Below are positions 24,801 to 36,171 of a stretch of 64,000 nt of DNA, piece after piece. Both the position numbers and the translations under genes were made by a program. The notes below the pieces were generated by a model. It was given only the letters and a program-made list of their open reading frames with translations. It did no database searches and was not told the DNA's origin. This DNA is from Linnemannia schmuckeri (lineage: Eukaryota > Mortierellomycota > Mortierellomycetes > Mortierellales > Mortierellaceae). How positions within the stretch are numbered: position 1 is the first letter of the stretch; the number at the start of each line of letters is the position of its first letter. Where the stretch lies: positions 2,294,001 to 2,358,000 of the forward strand of contig JANATG010000004.1 of the NCBI GenBank assembly GCA_029449235.1, in the 5' to 3' direction.

Positions 24801-25404
24801 GGGCGATGATTTGAGTCGTTTGAGAGGGCTTTGAACTCGGCGACAGTGTAGGTTTTCCTGGATTCGATATTGGTCTGAGAGTAGATTCCCTTGGTGCCTC
24901 TGATGTGCTGGATAATGGGCGTCTTGATCCGCACTGAGGACAGGCGTTCAGAGAGATCAGGAAGAGCAGCGGTCCTATAAAAAGTATATCGAAGGGAAGG
25001 CCAAGGAAGTAATTAGAAGCAAGATGCATTTCATTTGTACGAAGTAAAAAGTCTTTGGATGGTGAGGTTGAGCGGCGAAAGTCTCTTTGGTTGTCAGAGA
25101 CAGAGAGGGTTGAAAGGAGGGTGAGGGAGCACAAAAGAGCTGTTAAAGTGGAAAAAATGAGCCTAGGGAGGCAGAGCTGAGGGAGGGGTCGAGTGTATGA
25201 AATAGTGTGGGCTATTATTTTTTTGGTTATTTACCATTCTTTTGGAGGGATGATCTTGACGAGGCCAGCTTCACGGCCATAGCTCACGATGGATTCGCAA
25301 AAGGTAGAAAAATCCTTGAACTGGTCCATGGTGGGACAAAAGACGGGGATGCCGCCTGCGGCATTGTCGTAGTAGTGATCAGGTTTAATGTCAATGAGAG
25401 GCAT
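21856..25404 (-). CDS. KDM4/JMJD2-type histone lysine demethylase
   Basis: This is a predicted nuclear Fe(II)/2-oxoglutarate dioxygenase removing methyl groups from histone H3 lysines (K9/K36 in the family). I assembled six exons: 25404-25235, 24974-24190, 23618-22750, 22651-22481, 22389-22219 and 22119-21856. They give 809 residues. JmjN occupies residues 1-57 (MPLIDIKPDHYYDNAAGGIP). A disordered linker of about 200 residues follows. JmjC spans about 285-480, with the iron ligands His365 and Glu367 (AWHVED) and His453 (YHSGYN), and the zinc site residues CPQFLRH and CRC typical of KDM4. An extended PHD finger comes next (CILCPNQEFDGELLP, then RCFVCEKKAGACVQC, ending YCPTH). A Tudor-like domain is at the C-terminus (VWARWNDNVYYSGVIE). 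The order matches animal KDM4A-C rather than yeast Rph1/Gis1, which end in C2H2 fingers. The intron 24189-23619 carries a degenerate repeat. Confidence 0.93.
23760..23935. repeat. Degenerate CTCCTGT-type tandem repeat in a KDM4 intron
   Basis: About 175 bp of imperfect copies of a 10-12 bp unit of the form CTCCTGTNCTCA / CTTGTTCCTGTNC on the + strand. It lies inside the 571-bp intron between KDM4 exons 2 and 3, with all copies in one orientation. The flanking exons join cleanly across it (FVQPMYGADMSG then SLFDDRTTSW), so it is not coding. Confidence 0.75.
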
Positions 25405-26430
25405 TCTGTGAGGGGCTAAGGCTGAGGGAGAAGTGCTGTGTGCTGTTTTGTTTGTGTGTGTGTTGTGCGTGTATGACAGAGTGTGTATCCCAAGAGGTTA
25501 GTGAAGGCTGGCCGTAGCGGGTGGTGGGCGTATAGGAAAGGGGGTGGATGATATGGTCGATTGAGTGGTGCGGAAAAATGGGATCTCAAAGTGGTATTAT
25601 TCCTATCTATTCCAATCGAGCAGGTCGAAAAGAAAGAGAAAGAGCGAAGGAAGTTAGTTTTAGAAGACGATGAAGTTTTTGGGGGCAAAGGATGACTATG
25701 TTGCTGCTGAAGAGGGTAAAGAGTCAAGAGCAAGAGGAAGTAGAGAATTAGATAGAGTAATGGTGGTGTCCACTATAACCATCGCTGTGGAAAACAGAGG
25801 CGAAAAAAAAGGAAGACAAGTGGTTATCTAAGATATGGATATGGACCACATGACGATGAGTGGATGGAATTGCGATTATTACTTTGAGTATGAGGGAGTG
25901 GTTGCTGTGTGCAGCTAGTGAAACGTGAGAGAGTGAGCGGAGGGTTCAGGATGACGAGTAATAGAGTGAAGTGAAAGAGAGAAGTGAGAGTAAAAGAATT
26001 GGAGGCTGAAAGTAGAAAAGTTGAAAGAAGAAGAAAGAACGAAAAAGACAAATGGTGATGATGACACACGACAGCTAAGGCAAGGACAAAGCTACTATAT
26101 TAGCAAAGGCGCAGATACAGCGTCGTGGATACAACAAGTCCAGATGAGAGACGAAGAAAACAAGGGCAAGGCAAAGGCAAAGCGGAGTGAGTGTGCGTAT
26201 GTATGTGTGTAAACTATGTGAGGCGAGAGGCAGGGGGAGTTGAAGGAGGAAGAAGGGGTCGATAGCAAAGAACAAAAATAAGAAAACAGGTGAAAGGGCG
26301 CTGGTTGACAAAAGCTGCGTCAACAACAACAACAACGACGACGGTAATGGCAATGATAACAACAACGGCAACGAGGCATGTTTTTGCTCAGTCGTAATAT
26401 GTACAATATGTACAAAGAGCAACAGCAACA

Positions 26431-26484
26431 GCAACAACGGCTGCAGCAATAGCAACAGCAACAACGGCTGCAGCAATAGCAACA
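26431..26484. repeat. Perfect 27-bp tandem duplication in a CAA/CAG-rich tract
   Basis: The 27-bp unit starting GCAACAACGGCTGCAGCAAT occurs twice head-to-tail (26431-26457 and 26458-26484). It is embedded in CAACAG-type trinucleotide repeats from about 26318 to 26500. Confidence 0.85.
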
Positions 26485-28704
26485 GCAACAGCAACAGAAC
26501 AAAGGTAGAGTGAAAAGGTAGATAGATCGATGGGATGCTGACTTTCGACAGTGGAAGAGAGAAGGGAGGTGAGCAATCAGAGTGAGAATGAGCAGAGCAA
26601 GGAATAGTAAGCAGACTGTCAGGGTAAAGAGAGAAAGAGAAAGAGAAAGAGAAGAGGGAAGGAGATAGAGGGGAGAGAAAGGTGGAGAAAGAAATGTGAG
26701 TGACGAAGAGAGATGGATAAATGGTGCATCTACCTTGAAGAGTCGTTACTTCGTTAAGAGTGGATGTGGCAGAGGAGGAGAAATGATAGATGTGAAGAAA
26801 GAGAGTGAGAAGTGAGAAAGAAAAGGTGGAGTGAGTCAAGAGTCAAGAGGGGAGGGAAGAAGAAAAGGAATAAAACAAGAAGGAAGAAAGCGGAAGAGAG
26901 AAGTTTTTAGGAGGGGGTAGAGGGCCGTCAAAGCAGAGAGTGAGTGAGGAACAAAAGTAACGTGGTTGAAGAGGGTCGTAACTTGTTTGTTGTTTGTTGT
27001 AAAAGTGTGTGAGTGTGTAAGTGAAGAAGGCAGTGAAGAAAGAAAAAAACGGAATGAAAGAAGAGTGAAAGAAGCAAATCGTCAGAAGTGAATGGACAGG
27101 AGTAAAGGATTGAATGTGTGTAGGAAAGAATGAGAGAGAAAGAGAGTGAGAAAGGACTGCAATAAAAACAACAACAAACAACAACAAAGAAGAAAAAAAA
27201 AGTGCGGCAAATTCTGCCTCAATATTTTTTTGACATGAGCACACTGCGCCCAAATCGACATGTGGTGCTTTTTTTTCTTTCCTTCTGTTTTTGCTATAGG
27301 CGTGGCTGTAAGCCATTAAATGTCATCATATCCCACGTAGCACTACCGCAGTGGGATGCCTTGCCTTTGCCTTCTACTCGCCTCTTTACATTTTCGACCT
27401 CTTCTTATTGCTTTCTCTTGTTGTCCCTTGCCTCTCCCTACCGTCGGTGTCCTTGAAGAAAGAAACGGCCGGCAAGACCAATTTGGGCCAAGTTGTTTGA
27501 TCATGTGACAGAAACGGAATGCTAAATAGCCCTTAATAACTTTGTCCCTGAAAATCATCTCGCACCATCCCCTCGCCATGATTACACTCTTTCTATGTGG
27601 TAGGAAATGATCGGCCTGGGATGAATACAAACAAGGCATGGATAAGAGAAGAAAACAAGGCATGGCCTAGAAGGTGATATATCATCCCACAAGCGTACAC
27701 CGGATAGAGTACATACCATACTCTCGGTTTCCTTTTAATGGCTCGAGTCATCACTTAGAAACATCGAAGACTGTGCTCAAGAAACAGCCGCAGAATAACT
27801 CAATTAAACCTGCCTTGTTTTCTTCTTTATTCCTCTCTTTGATCTGTCCTCCCTTCTCCCTTTATAGAATCATCTGCTCTTTGGTTCGACCTTGACGGAA
27901 GATGAATAAAATAACAAGATGAACGAAAGTCCAGCAAAGAAAAGACCGATTATAGGTAACAAATGAGACTCTAAACCTTGTACTCAGGCAGAGGTATGGG
28001 AATGGCACTAGTAACCAAATGCAATTTAGCTGCTGAGATGTACTACCTTACAACCTTGCAACCAGCAGCACAATTAAAAACACGAGAGCGCCTAAACCTG
28101 CACATTCTCTGTTTTCCTGGCTTTCCTCACAACAACCACAACAATAACAACAACGACGACGAAAACAGCAGAACAGATAAACAAGAGAAAGAATATACGT
28201 TATATTCTGGAGGACATTACTCTCGTTACCGGTAATATGACAATACGAACAGAGCTACAATAACGAGAGCATTGGGCTTGAGTTTAACAGGCACAAGATA
28301 TAAACCGCATACAATCACAAAAAAAAAACATGCAAACGAACAAGCGACAGCCGGAGCCGAAGGTCGTAGGAACCGGTGAAACCAACTCCACTCGAGAAAA
28401 AAGCTGATGGCAATGAATGAACGAGTAAAGCGGCAACGTCGTCGTACCTTCTGGGTTTTCTTTGGATTGTATTTATACGATACACAATGCATCACCATCA
28501 CATTCCTGACCCCTGCATGACCACATTTTTATGCATGCCCACTGGATACTTGCATCTTTCTACTCGGCGCCTTCCTTTGAAAACATTTTTGTGCAAAGCA
28601 AGCAGGGATTATTTTGTTCTTTGGACGTGTTAGAGAGTGAAAAGCTAACCCCTGTTTGGTTCTTCCAGTGAAGGAGCTTCTACTTTTTCTCTTCTTTTTT
28701 GGCT

Positions 28705-28780
28705 AAACTCCTGCCTTGTCAATGAAGGGGCAGGAATTCCTGCTTCGTTCAGCGTTCAACGAGGGAAACTCCTGCCTTGT
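28705..28780. repeat. Paired 15-bp direct repeats around a 14-bp palindrome
   Basis: AAACTCCTGCCTTGT occurs at 28705-28719 and again at 28766-28780. Both copies are followed by similar AATGAAGGG / AATAAGGG sequence. Between them lies the perfect palindrome GCAGGAATTCCTGC at 28730-28743. Function unknown. Confidence 0.7.
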
Positions 28781-28835
28781 TCAATAAGGGATACCTTGTT
28801 TTTTTGTACGAATAAAAGAAAATATCCCTTTCTTC

Positions 28836-28839
<4 letters not shown>

Positions 28840-28866
<27 letters not shown>
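28840..28866. repeat. T27 homopolymer
   Basis: An uninterrupted run of 27 T in the non-coding region upstream of the Uds1-domain gene. Confidence 0.9.
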
Positions 28867-29616
28867 CGATGAGCTGACAAGCTGACAACAATGTACCCTT
28901 GCGGAGGTATCCGCCTTGGGTGTTTGTGTAGGGTTCATCCGTGTTCGGTGAGCGCCCTCTGTTGTGAGTCTGTTGCTGTCAGATCCAATGTCGAAGCTTT
29001 AACAAGGGCTATTTCGGCCTCAAAACCTTTTTTTTTTTTTTCTTCTTCCTTTTCTTTTTCTTTTTATTGTTTTTGCAAGGTGTTTCGCCTCAAAAGTACA
29101 TCCCCTCTCTCCCCTCCTCTTCCGTCCTTGGACAATTGTGTTCTCGACTTCTCTTATCTTCTCTCTCTTCCTTCTTTCCTTCTCTCGTCTCCATTCCCTC
29201 TTTGTTTTCCCTATTTCTTCTCCATTTCCCTCATTCAACTCATCAACCCTCTTTTTTTTTTCTCTCTTTCTCACCATCACACTCATCCTCTCCTCACCTG
29301 CTTCACTTCTTCAATCACGCATTTTTCACAGGAGCAGCAACAACATACCCCACAACTGGCATTCCCTTGCATAATGAACACCCAGCAACGCCATATCTAA
29401 ACAGCCATCCCATCATACCAACAAACATCTATTTTCGCCTCTTCAATCCTCATCGCCTTCTCCTTTTTCCACAGAAAAGCTGTACCCGCACTTCTCAAAC
29501 AAACAAACAAACAATCTCCTATCCGACATCTAATCGCCTTCCCCATATACCTCCAGCTCTTCTCTTTCGTCAGCCCGCCCGCCAACCCATAACCCCCAAA
29601 AAAGGTTATATAATTC

Positions 29617-32600
29617 ATGACCTCAGTCATCCCTCCAGTTTGGCCTGCTGCAGGAATGGCCGACTCCACGCAGGGCTTTCACTCTCCAGAACACCAACAG
29701 CAACAGCAACAGCAGGAGCAACAGCAACAACGCATTGACCCCACACCAACATCGAGACAGCCACTATCCATGGACGACCATACACACTCTACGCGTCCAA
29801 CTGACACCACCTTAACGTCGCTCGCCACTCACCTCTATACAATATCCAACTCCAACCCTCAGCGCTCTGGACGGGATCCGACGCTAAAATCAAAGACAAA
29901 ACTCAGCAAAGCAGCAGCACCCGCCGATCCTCATATAAAGCAGAGACTCAGACAGCCCAAGAGTCACAATACTTTGGTAAGCCAATTGATTCCATGTGGT
30001 TAATACTTTTCTCTCCCTCTCCCCCTGGTATCTGCACTCATTTAAGACACGAGAAAAAGGAGTGTGAGCGATCAAAGTACATAAGCCAGCGTTGAAAAAC
30101 CGAGATTTTTTTGTATTGTATGAACAATAAGCAACTTTGGACTGGACAATTCATTAGACTGACAGGAGGGGTATTAGGTAGAGAAAGTCAGGGTGGGGTT
30201 GGCTGGTATAGTAAGGACGAAAGGGACAAGTGGAATGCAGATGGCAATATCAGGAGGTTAAAGGGCCAGCCTTGGTCGGTGCCAGTAGGGATTTAATAGT
30301 GCCTCGGACTGGTCAAAAGCGCGCCGCGATATGGAAGTTTGAATTGAGCGGGAACTGAGGTAAAGACAAGGTTTCTTTGGTGTCGGTGTGTCAGCGAGGT
30401 AAAAAAAATACGTTATGTGTTCTGTGATTATTTTGCATGGCGCTTTTTAATCCACTGTCGGGGCTTTTGGGTGTTTCGATAATAGGACGAACGGTGGGTC
30501 ATTGACCAGTGTAAATTGGACCCTAAATTGCTCATTCACGAGACACAAGGACGGTTTAACAGGCCAATATCGATGTCCATGCTCACTCTGGAGATCAGGA
30601 ACGCAGGGGTTTTCGGCAATAGGGAGCAATAAAGGGTGTGGTTGCAATAGGGAAAGGGAGGAATAAATAGTGCTCATAATTGTTGTTCAATTAGAAGAAA
30701 AAGAAAAGGACCCGACCTGGAGCTGTATGTACATCATTACCATCATCATTTTGACTTGTTACGGTTACCCCTGTGGTTTTAGAAATGATGGGCTAAACCA
30801 TTTGAATTTTGAGCAGTGAGCAGCGGGAAGTGTAATATGAATGTGATGTGGTGGTTGAAGATGCAACATGCAAGAAAGATAATAAGAATAAGAAACAGTA
30901 CATAGGCGTGGAGCCATGTACCCTCTTTTGTGAAAAGAGCAGGACCTAGACAGGCAAACAGGCCATTAGAGTAACGAAACAATGGATGCGGATTGGGCAG
31001 GACCCTCTTCCTCCTATGTGTTTAAATTGCAGACTCATCACCCATATACATAACACACTGCAATTATTGGGTGGGAAAAGCGGGTGCCCGACTTCTGATT
31101 ATTTTATTTGATTTGATTTCATTTCGCCAGCGTTGTCTTTTTTCCCTCGCTTTTTTTTTTTTTTTCTTTTGTTCATATTCGATCACCCATTCCACCTGCC
31201 TTTTGATTAATGGCTGTAAATTACTTCGAAATCGCTCTTTCCCTGTGTTTTCTCTTTTCTTCCTTCTTTCAGCCATCTGTGCTTCTTTTCCTCTCTTTCT
31301 TCTTTGTCTCCCTTGCTTCTTTGCACCCTTTGTACATTCTACAACTCTTCTCTCTCTTTCCTTCCATATTCTTCATCTAACAATCATATTTGCATCCTTC
31401 ACAACCGATACTCTTCTCATACTTTCTGTAGAACAAACGTGGACCAGATTCTACACCCTTTTCTCAGGACCTCCCTCTACCTCCTGCCCCCCTCTCGGCC
31501 CTTCCAATCCCTCAGCGTCGCCAACAGCCTCCCCCTCAACTGGAACCACTCCAATTACCTTCTCAGCTGGATCTGAACAAGGACCATCATCATCAGTCTC
31601 CTCAAACCACTAATAACAACGAGTCTGAGCCCCCCGCTCACCCACGAACCAAGAAGAAAATCGTAATCGATCGACCCTACAGCTTCTACAAGTCTGCACC
31701 AAAAACACCTCAGAGCGTCACAGCAATTGAGTCGCCTTTTGGAGATTCACCATCCCCAGTGTCGCCCAACCCGTTACCTTTACCCTGGACTGGTAGCTCT
31801 GCCACTACTGGACCGACCTACCAAACACACCCATCTCAGTCGAATCCATTCATCCCACCAAAGCAGTTCCAACCCTTCCAGTCGTCGTACCAGCCCCTTC
31901 AAAACCAGTACCACCAGCAACACAAGTCTACATTACAAGACGACTCTTCCCGGAAGGACCGTCCTGATCCCGAAGACTCTATACCCGCTGCGGTTGACAC
32001 TACCACCACCCAATCTTCGGCTTCTTCTGCAAGTTCACTATCAGGAAAAACTTCGATGGCATCTATCATGACCTATCCTGTGACGGAGAGATCCAACTCT
32101 TCTCGTTACAATCGATCTCGTTCTCCACAACCCGAGCAACAGCACCACCAGCAACAACAACAACAGCAACAGCAAGGATTTGGTCTGACGGTAAATCGGA
32201 TAGGATGCGAGTCTATTACAGATTGGTTACTGATTTGCTTTGGTCACAAACAGCTGATATTAATTTATTTTTTTTCTTTGTGAAACATACCATCATGTCA
32301 AAAGAATCGACCAGGGCGTTCACACAGCATTGGTGGCGGCGGAAAACTTCAGACTCGCCAACAGTACGAGCAGGAACAGGCAATGCATGCTAACAACAAC
32401 AAAGAAACCAGTAACCCTCACAAGCCAGACGTGCCCATCGAGTCAGCTCCGACTCGCAAGAACTCTGGCAAAAACCTGCTCAGGATCGCACGTCAGGCTT
32501 CCGATTCTGCTTTCAGGAGTGTCGGATTGAACCGCAAGTCTTCTGCCAAAAAAGAAGCTAAGGCGGCTAATGCTTTACAGACAAAGGAGGCTGAGTCGAA

Positions 32601-35600
32601 TCATGCCCATGATGCCACCTCACACTCGCGATATCAAAACCATCCTAGTGGTACGACGCCATGCTATGGTATCTCATGTGTATCAATCACGTTTCTTCAG
32701 AATACCTTATGATATTAACGCTTCTGTTCTCTGCTGTCAATAGGACACATTGACCACCACCTCCTCCATCAGCAACAACAAGGACACTACATGCCACATT
32801 TTGAGGTCGAGCTGGGTCGCAACAGGTCACTACCAGACATCAAACCATTCTCCTCGGACGACCATCGAACCCCCGCCAGGGGAAGTTCCCTTACGAACCC
32901 AAAGACAAACCCTGGCCCCTTCCGCAACCGTCAAAAACCGCAAAATCAATTCCCAAATCACCACCAAATCGCCACAGCCATGTCGAATGAACCCATCACC
33001 GCCATGGCAACTTCAGACATTCCAGGGGGAGCTTTGCAGGACGCATATGGTGGAACAACCGATGACTGGCGGCAAGCACAGCAAGCAGAGCAGGAGGCTC
33101 GAGAGCGACAGAAGCTCAAGGATTTCAGCCCCACTGATCGGTCGGGTCATATCTCTATCAACTCTGTCAGTACTTTGAACCTCCCGCCCAGCAACTCAAC
33201 TGTGACGCCTCCTCAGACCATATCGATGAGCAGGATCTTGTTGCCAGATAGAGACCGGTTCCGCAACGACAACCATGCTTTGAATTTGGGTGTCCAGACC
33301 TCTACATCCTTACAGAGCCACGACCAGTTCGTCGAGGAGCCCACACAGGAGAATACTTCGCTTGCCAAGGCCACGACCCAACCCGGAGGTATCTTGTCGC
33401 AATTGCAGGCTGCCACCGAGAAGGGACAGGTCATTGATCCTATCTCAACTGTCTGGTCCCAGAAGGAGGGCGGATACATCCAGCGATCCAACACTGCGCC
33501 CTACCCTTTGCGAGAGAATAGAACCATAGCTGAGGAGGAAGAGGCCGCGTCTTTGACTGGCTCTGGTCAAAGGGGTCCGCTGGAGTACAGTAAGAGTGAG
33601 GGCTACGGCGCTACAACACGACGCGACCGTCAGCAGAGGCGCGTTCAACCTCAACAAGGGCAGCAGCAGCTTGCAGAGGAGGAAGAGGAGCAACAGCAAC
33701 CACGTCATCAGCGCCAACATGCGGGTCAACCATCGATGGATCAGCACAACGACCTTAGTAATGACCCTTCGCACGCACGGCACCAACGTGCCGATCAAGA
33801 GCCTATGAATATCTCAAGGTCACGCGCCATGTCTGACGGAACCGTCGTCGATACCAACAAGGATCTCCCTCCCACGCCCTTCCGACAGCCAACACCACCA
33901 GGACAGGTCTCTTCTGACGCCTCATCACGCCAACATCGGCAGCAACAAAAGGGCCAGCGCATTCATAGTGACAGTCAATCAGAGACTTCGCATCAGCAAC
34001 ACTACCAGCAACAACATCAACACCGCCCCTCCGCCAGATCAGCAGGCGGTAGCGGCCCCATTACTTCTGAAGAGAGTATCCTTGCTCTTTCACGGTCGAT
34101 GTCTCCACCGCCCCACCGACGCGTCTCACACGAACGGAATGGGAGCTTTGGTCACATCAATCTCAACCTCACCAGAGGTGCTAGTATTGCTGGTCAACAT
34201 CAGCACCAATACCAGATCAACGGTGGGCCCATCAATAATGGTATTGTCCACAAGGAGCATGTCCAGTACGGACTTGATATGTTGCCTCTCCCTGTTATTC
34301 CTTCTCCGGACGAGTCGTTGAAGAAGAACGCCAACCTGGGAATCCTTCCACAGGATGTTCTGAAAACCTTGGACCCTACTACTGTCCAGAAGGTCATCAC
34401 TGCTTCGGTCATTGCCAGTCGTGTCTACAAGGTCCTCGCTCTTGAAGAAGTCGAAAGTCTCAGAAAGGTAAATTCACTTTTGTCGCGACTTTAAACTTTG
34501 TGAAGACGTGAAACTCAACCTGCTAATCCAATTTCTTGCCCCACACGCTCATCCACAGGAACAAGACGATTTGCAGAAATATGTCCAGACTCTCCACACG
34601 TCTCTCAACATCGAATCCCGGATGCGCGACGCCTCCCACTCTTTGATCCGCCTACATGAGTCCAACACCAACATTGACGCCGTCAAGGCCTCGACAGGCC
34701 AACTCCACGCGACCACTCGCAAGATGGACAAGATTGTCCAAAAGACTCAAGAGTCTATGGAAAGACTCTTGGTGATTCAGCGGTTACTTCTTCAACATGA
34801 GAGTGCAGTCTTGAACGCCGGCATGCGACGGCTCGATGGTGAGAATCGAGAGCTCTCGAGGACGGTCTTGGAGCTCGAGACGGTTCGCGATCAGGAGAAG
34901 GAGGAGAAGCTGAAGTGGAAGAAGGAGACTAGTCAACTTCGGATCCAGAGTATGATCTTCCCGAACCCGCCTGGACTTGAGGAGTTGGAGGCTATGGCGG
35001 CTGCCGCGGGTGGTAATAATGATGGAGCGGTGTCGCACCACAGCGTCAGAGGGCGCAAGTCTCCCTCTGGGCGCAAGTCGCCCTCAGGACAGCATCTTCA
35101 AGGCATCAAGGAGTCCATCCCCCCACCTCTTCCTATCCCCCAGGCTCCTCAAAACGATGCTCGTCTGGCTGCGTTGGAGAAGTATATGAAGGAGTTGAAC
35201 GAAGAGATTAGCAAGAAGGACGAGCGAATTGGAGAACTCGAGAGTCAGTTGCGGATGGTCCAGGTCTGGGCTGACGACTTCGCAGGATCCTTGAAGGCTA
35301 ATAAGTTGGGAATCGATCAGTCAGGCGATGATAACAAGGAAAGCGCGAGTCTTCAGAAGCGGTTGACGCGTTTGCAGACCAAGATCGAGAACGGGTTCCG
35401 CGCACTCGAGGCGGACGCGTATGAGATGAAGGTCAAGGCGGAGGAGGCGGAGTTGGCAAAGAACAAGGCCCTCGAGTTCACGGCCACGACCCTTGCCAAC
35501 AGCAGCGTCGTTACCGGTCAACCACAACAACGTCCCAGAAAGGGAATTGACCGGGCTCGCAACAACAATAACCATATCGATAACCAGCCTTTCACTCAAC

Positions 35601-35980
35601 ACAACAACCACTCAGATCTGAACATGATGCTCAACGACAGCCTTGTGGAGCTCGACCACCAGATTTCCTTGACCGAGTCCTCATCCCCCTCGGTCGGGTC
35701 CTCTACTCCTGATCTTCATGATCAACACCATCACCACAATCATCGCCGGGCCAGGTCCCCCTCAGTTCCTCACCAGCACCAGCAGCAGCCGATTCGCAGG
35801 CTGTCTCGCTCAAAGACCACCAACGGCGGCAGCGCTACTTCTCTTCTCACTCCTCAACAGCAACCGCAGGAAACCAATGACGAACAACTGGCCCTTGGCA
35901 ATGCTCAGGAGGAGATCAGGCGCTTGAACATGATGGTTGACGAACTTGAACGTTTGATCCACCTCAAGATCAACGTCTGA
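29617..35980 (+). CDS. Uds1-domain (up-regulated during septation) protein
   Basis: This is probably a cytoskeleton- or septum-associated scaffold; the family name comes from fission yeast genes induced at septation, and biochemical function is not established. I assembled five exons: 29617-29976, 31432-32190, 32305-32650, 32744-34467 and 34559-35980. They give 1,536 residues. The first 1,000 residues are disordered, rich in Gln, Ser, Pro and His, with poly-Gln runs in exon 1, near residue 365 and near residue 675. The conserved Uds1 domain begins near residue 1026 (ILPQDVLKTLDPTTVQKVIT), crosses the exon 4/5 junction at 1063/1064 and continues through helices such as LQKYVQTLHTSLNIESRMRD. 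Long coiled coils follow (about 1170-1360), then a His/Gln-rich tail and a final helix. Intron 1 is 1,455 bp, far longer than neighbours, so a second promoter before exon 2 is possible. Exon 1 as the true start is less certain than the rest. Confidence 0.85.
29977..31431 (+). other. Long first intron of the Uds1-domain gene
   Basis: This 1,455-bp span lies between GTAAGC at 29977 and the acceptor CTGTAG at 31431; the flanking exons are in phase. The last 300 bases (about 31125-31425) are strongly CT-rich, like the 5' leaders elsewhere in the window. No other gene is visible in it. Confidence 0.6.
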
Positions 35981-36171
35981 TTTTCTTCCTTCTTCCCCTC
36001 GACTATCCCCATTTTCTTCCATACCCTGTATCCACACATACACACGACACAAACAATATCACAAACACATGCCCATACCATTGGATAACGAAAAATAAAA
36101 AAACAAATTTTAGACACATTGACGACATACAAAAAAGTACGAATGCACAAACAGAGCGCTGTATTATTGCT

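Larger units (their letters stand above)
25405..29616. other. 4.2-kb low-complexity region between two divergent genes
   Basis: No supported gene. From 25405 to about 27200 the + strand is almost all purine (GA-rich), equivalent to the CT-rich leaders seen upstream of other genes but five to ten times longer. It includes AAC/CAA and GCAACA repeats at 26318-26500. From 27300 to 28800 the composition is mixed and no frame has convincing coding character. From 29020 to 29330 the + strand is CT-rich and probably belongs to the leader of the gene starting at 29617. Possible contents are two long 5' leaders, upstream control elements or a non-coding transcript. Confidence 0.5.

Noticed and set aside
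26075..26839. 254-codon open frame on the minus strand, Leu/Ser/Phe-rich
   Set aside because: It is read entirely from CT-rich low-complexity DNA with poly-Leu from repeats. It has no domain, no conserved pattern and no intron context, so it looks like a compositional artefact.
27300..28900. Possible tRNA or transposon remnants in the intergenic region
   Set aside because: No cloverleaf with a GTTCGAATCC-like T arm, no terminal inverted repeats and no reverse transcriptase or transposase residues could be found. The only reverse transcriptase in the window is TERT.
29067..29738. 223-codon open frame on the plus strand
   Set aside because: It is derived from the CT-rich leader and overlaps exon 1 of the Uds1-domain gene in another frame. 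The composition is Ser/Leu/Pro/Phe only.
31071..31613. 180-codon open frame on the plus strand
   Set aside because: It lies in the CT-rich end of an intron and continues out of frame over a real exon. No sequence pattern supports it.
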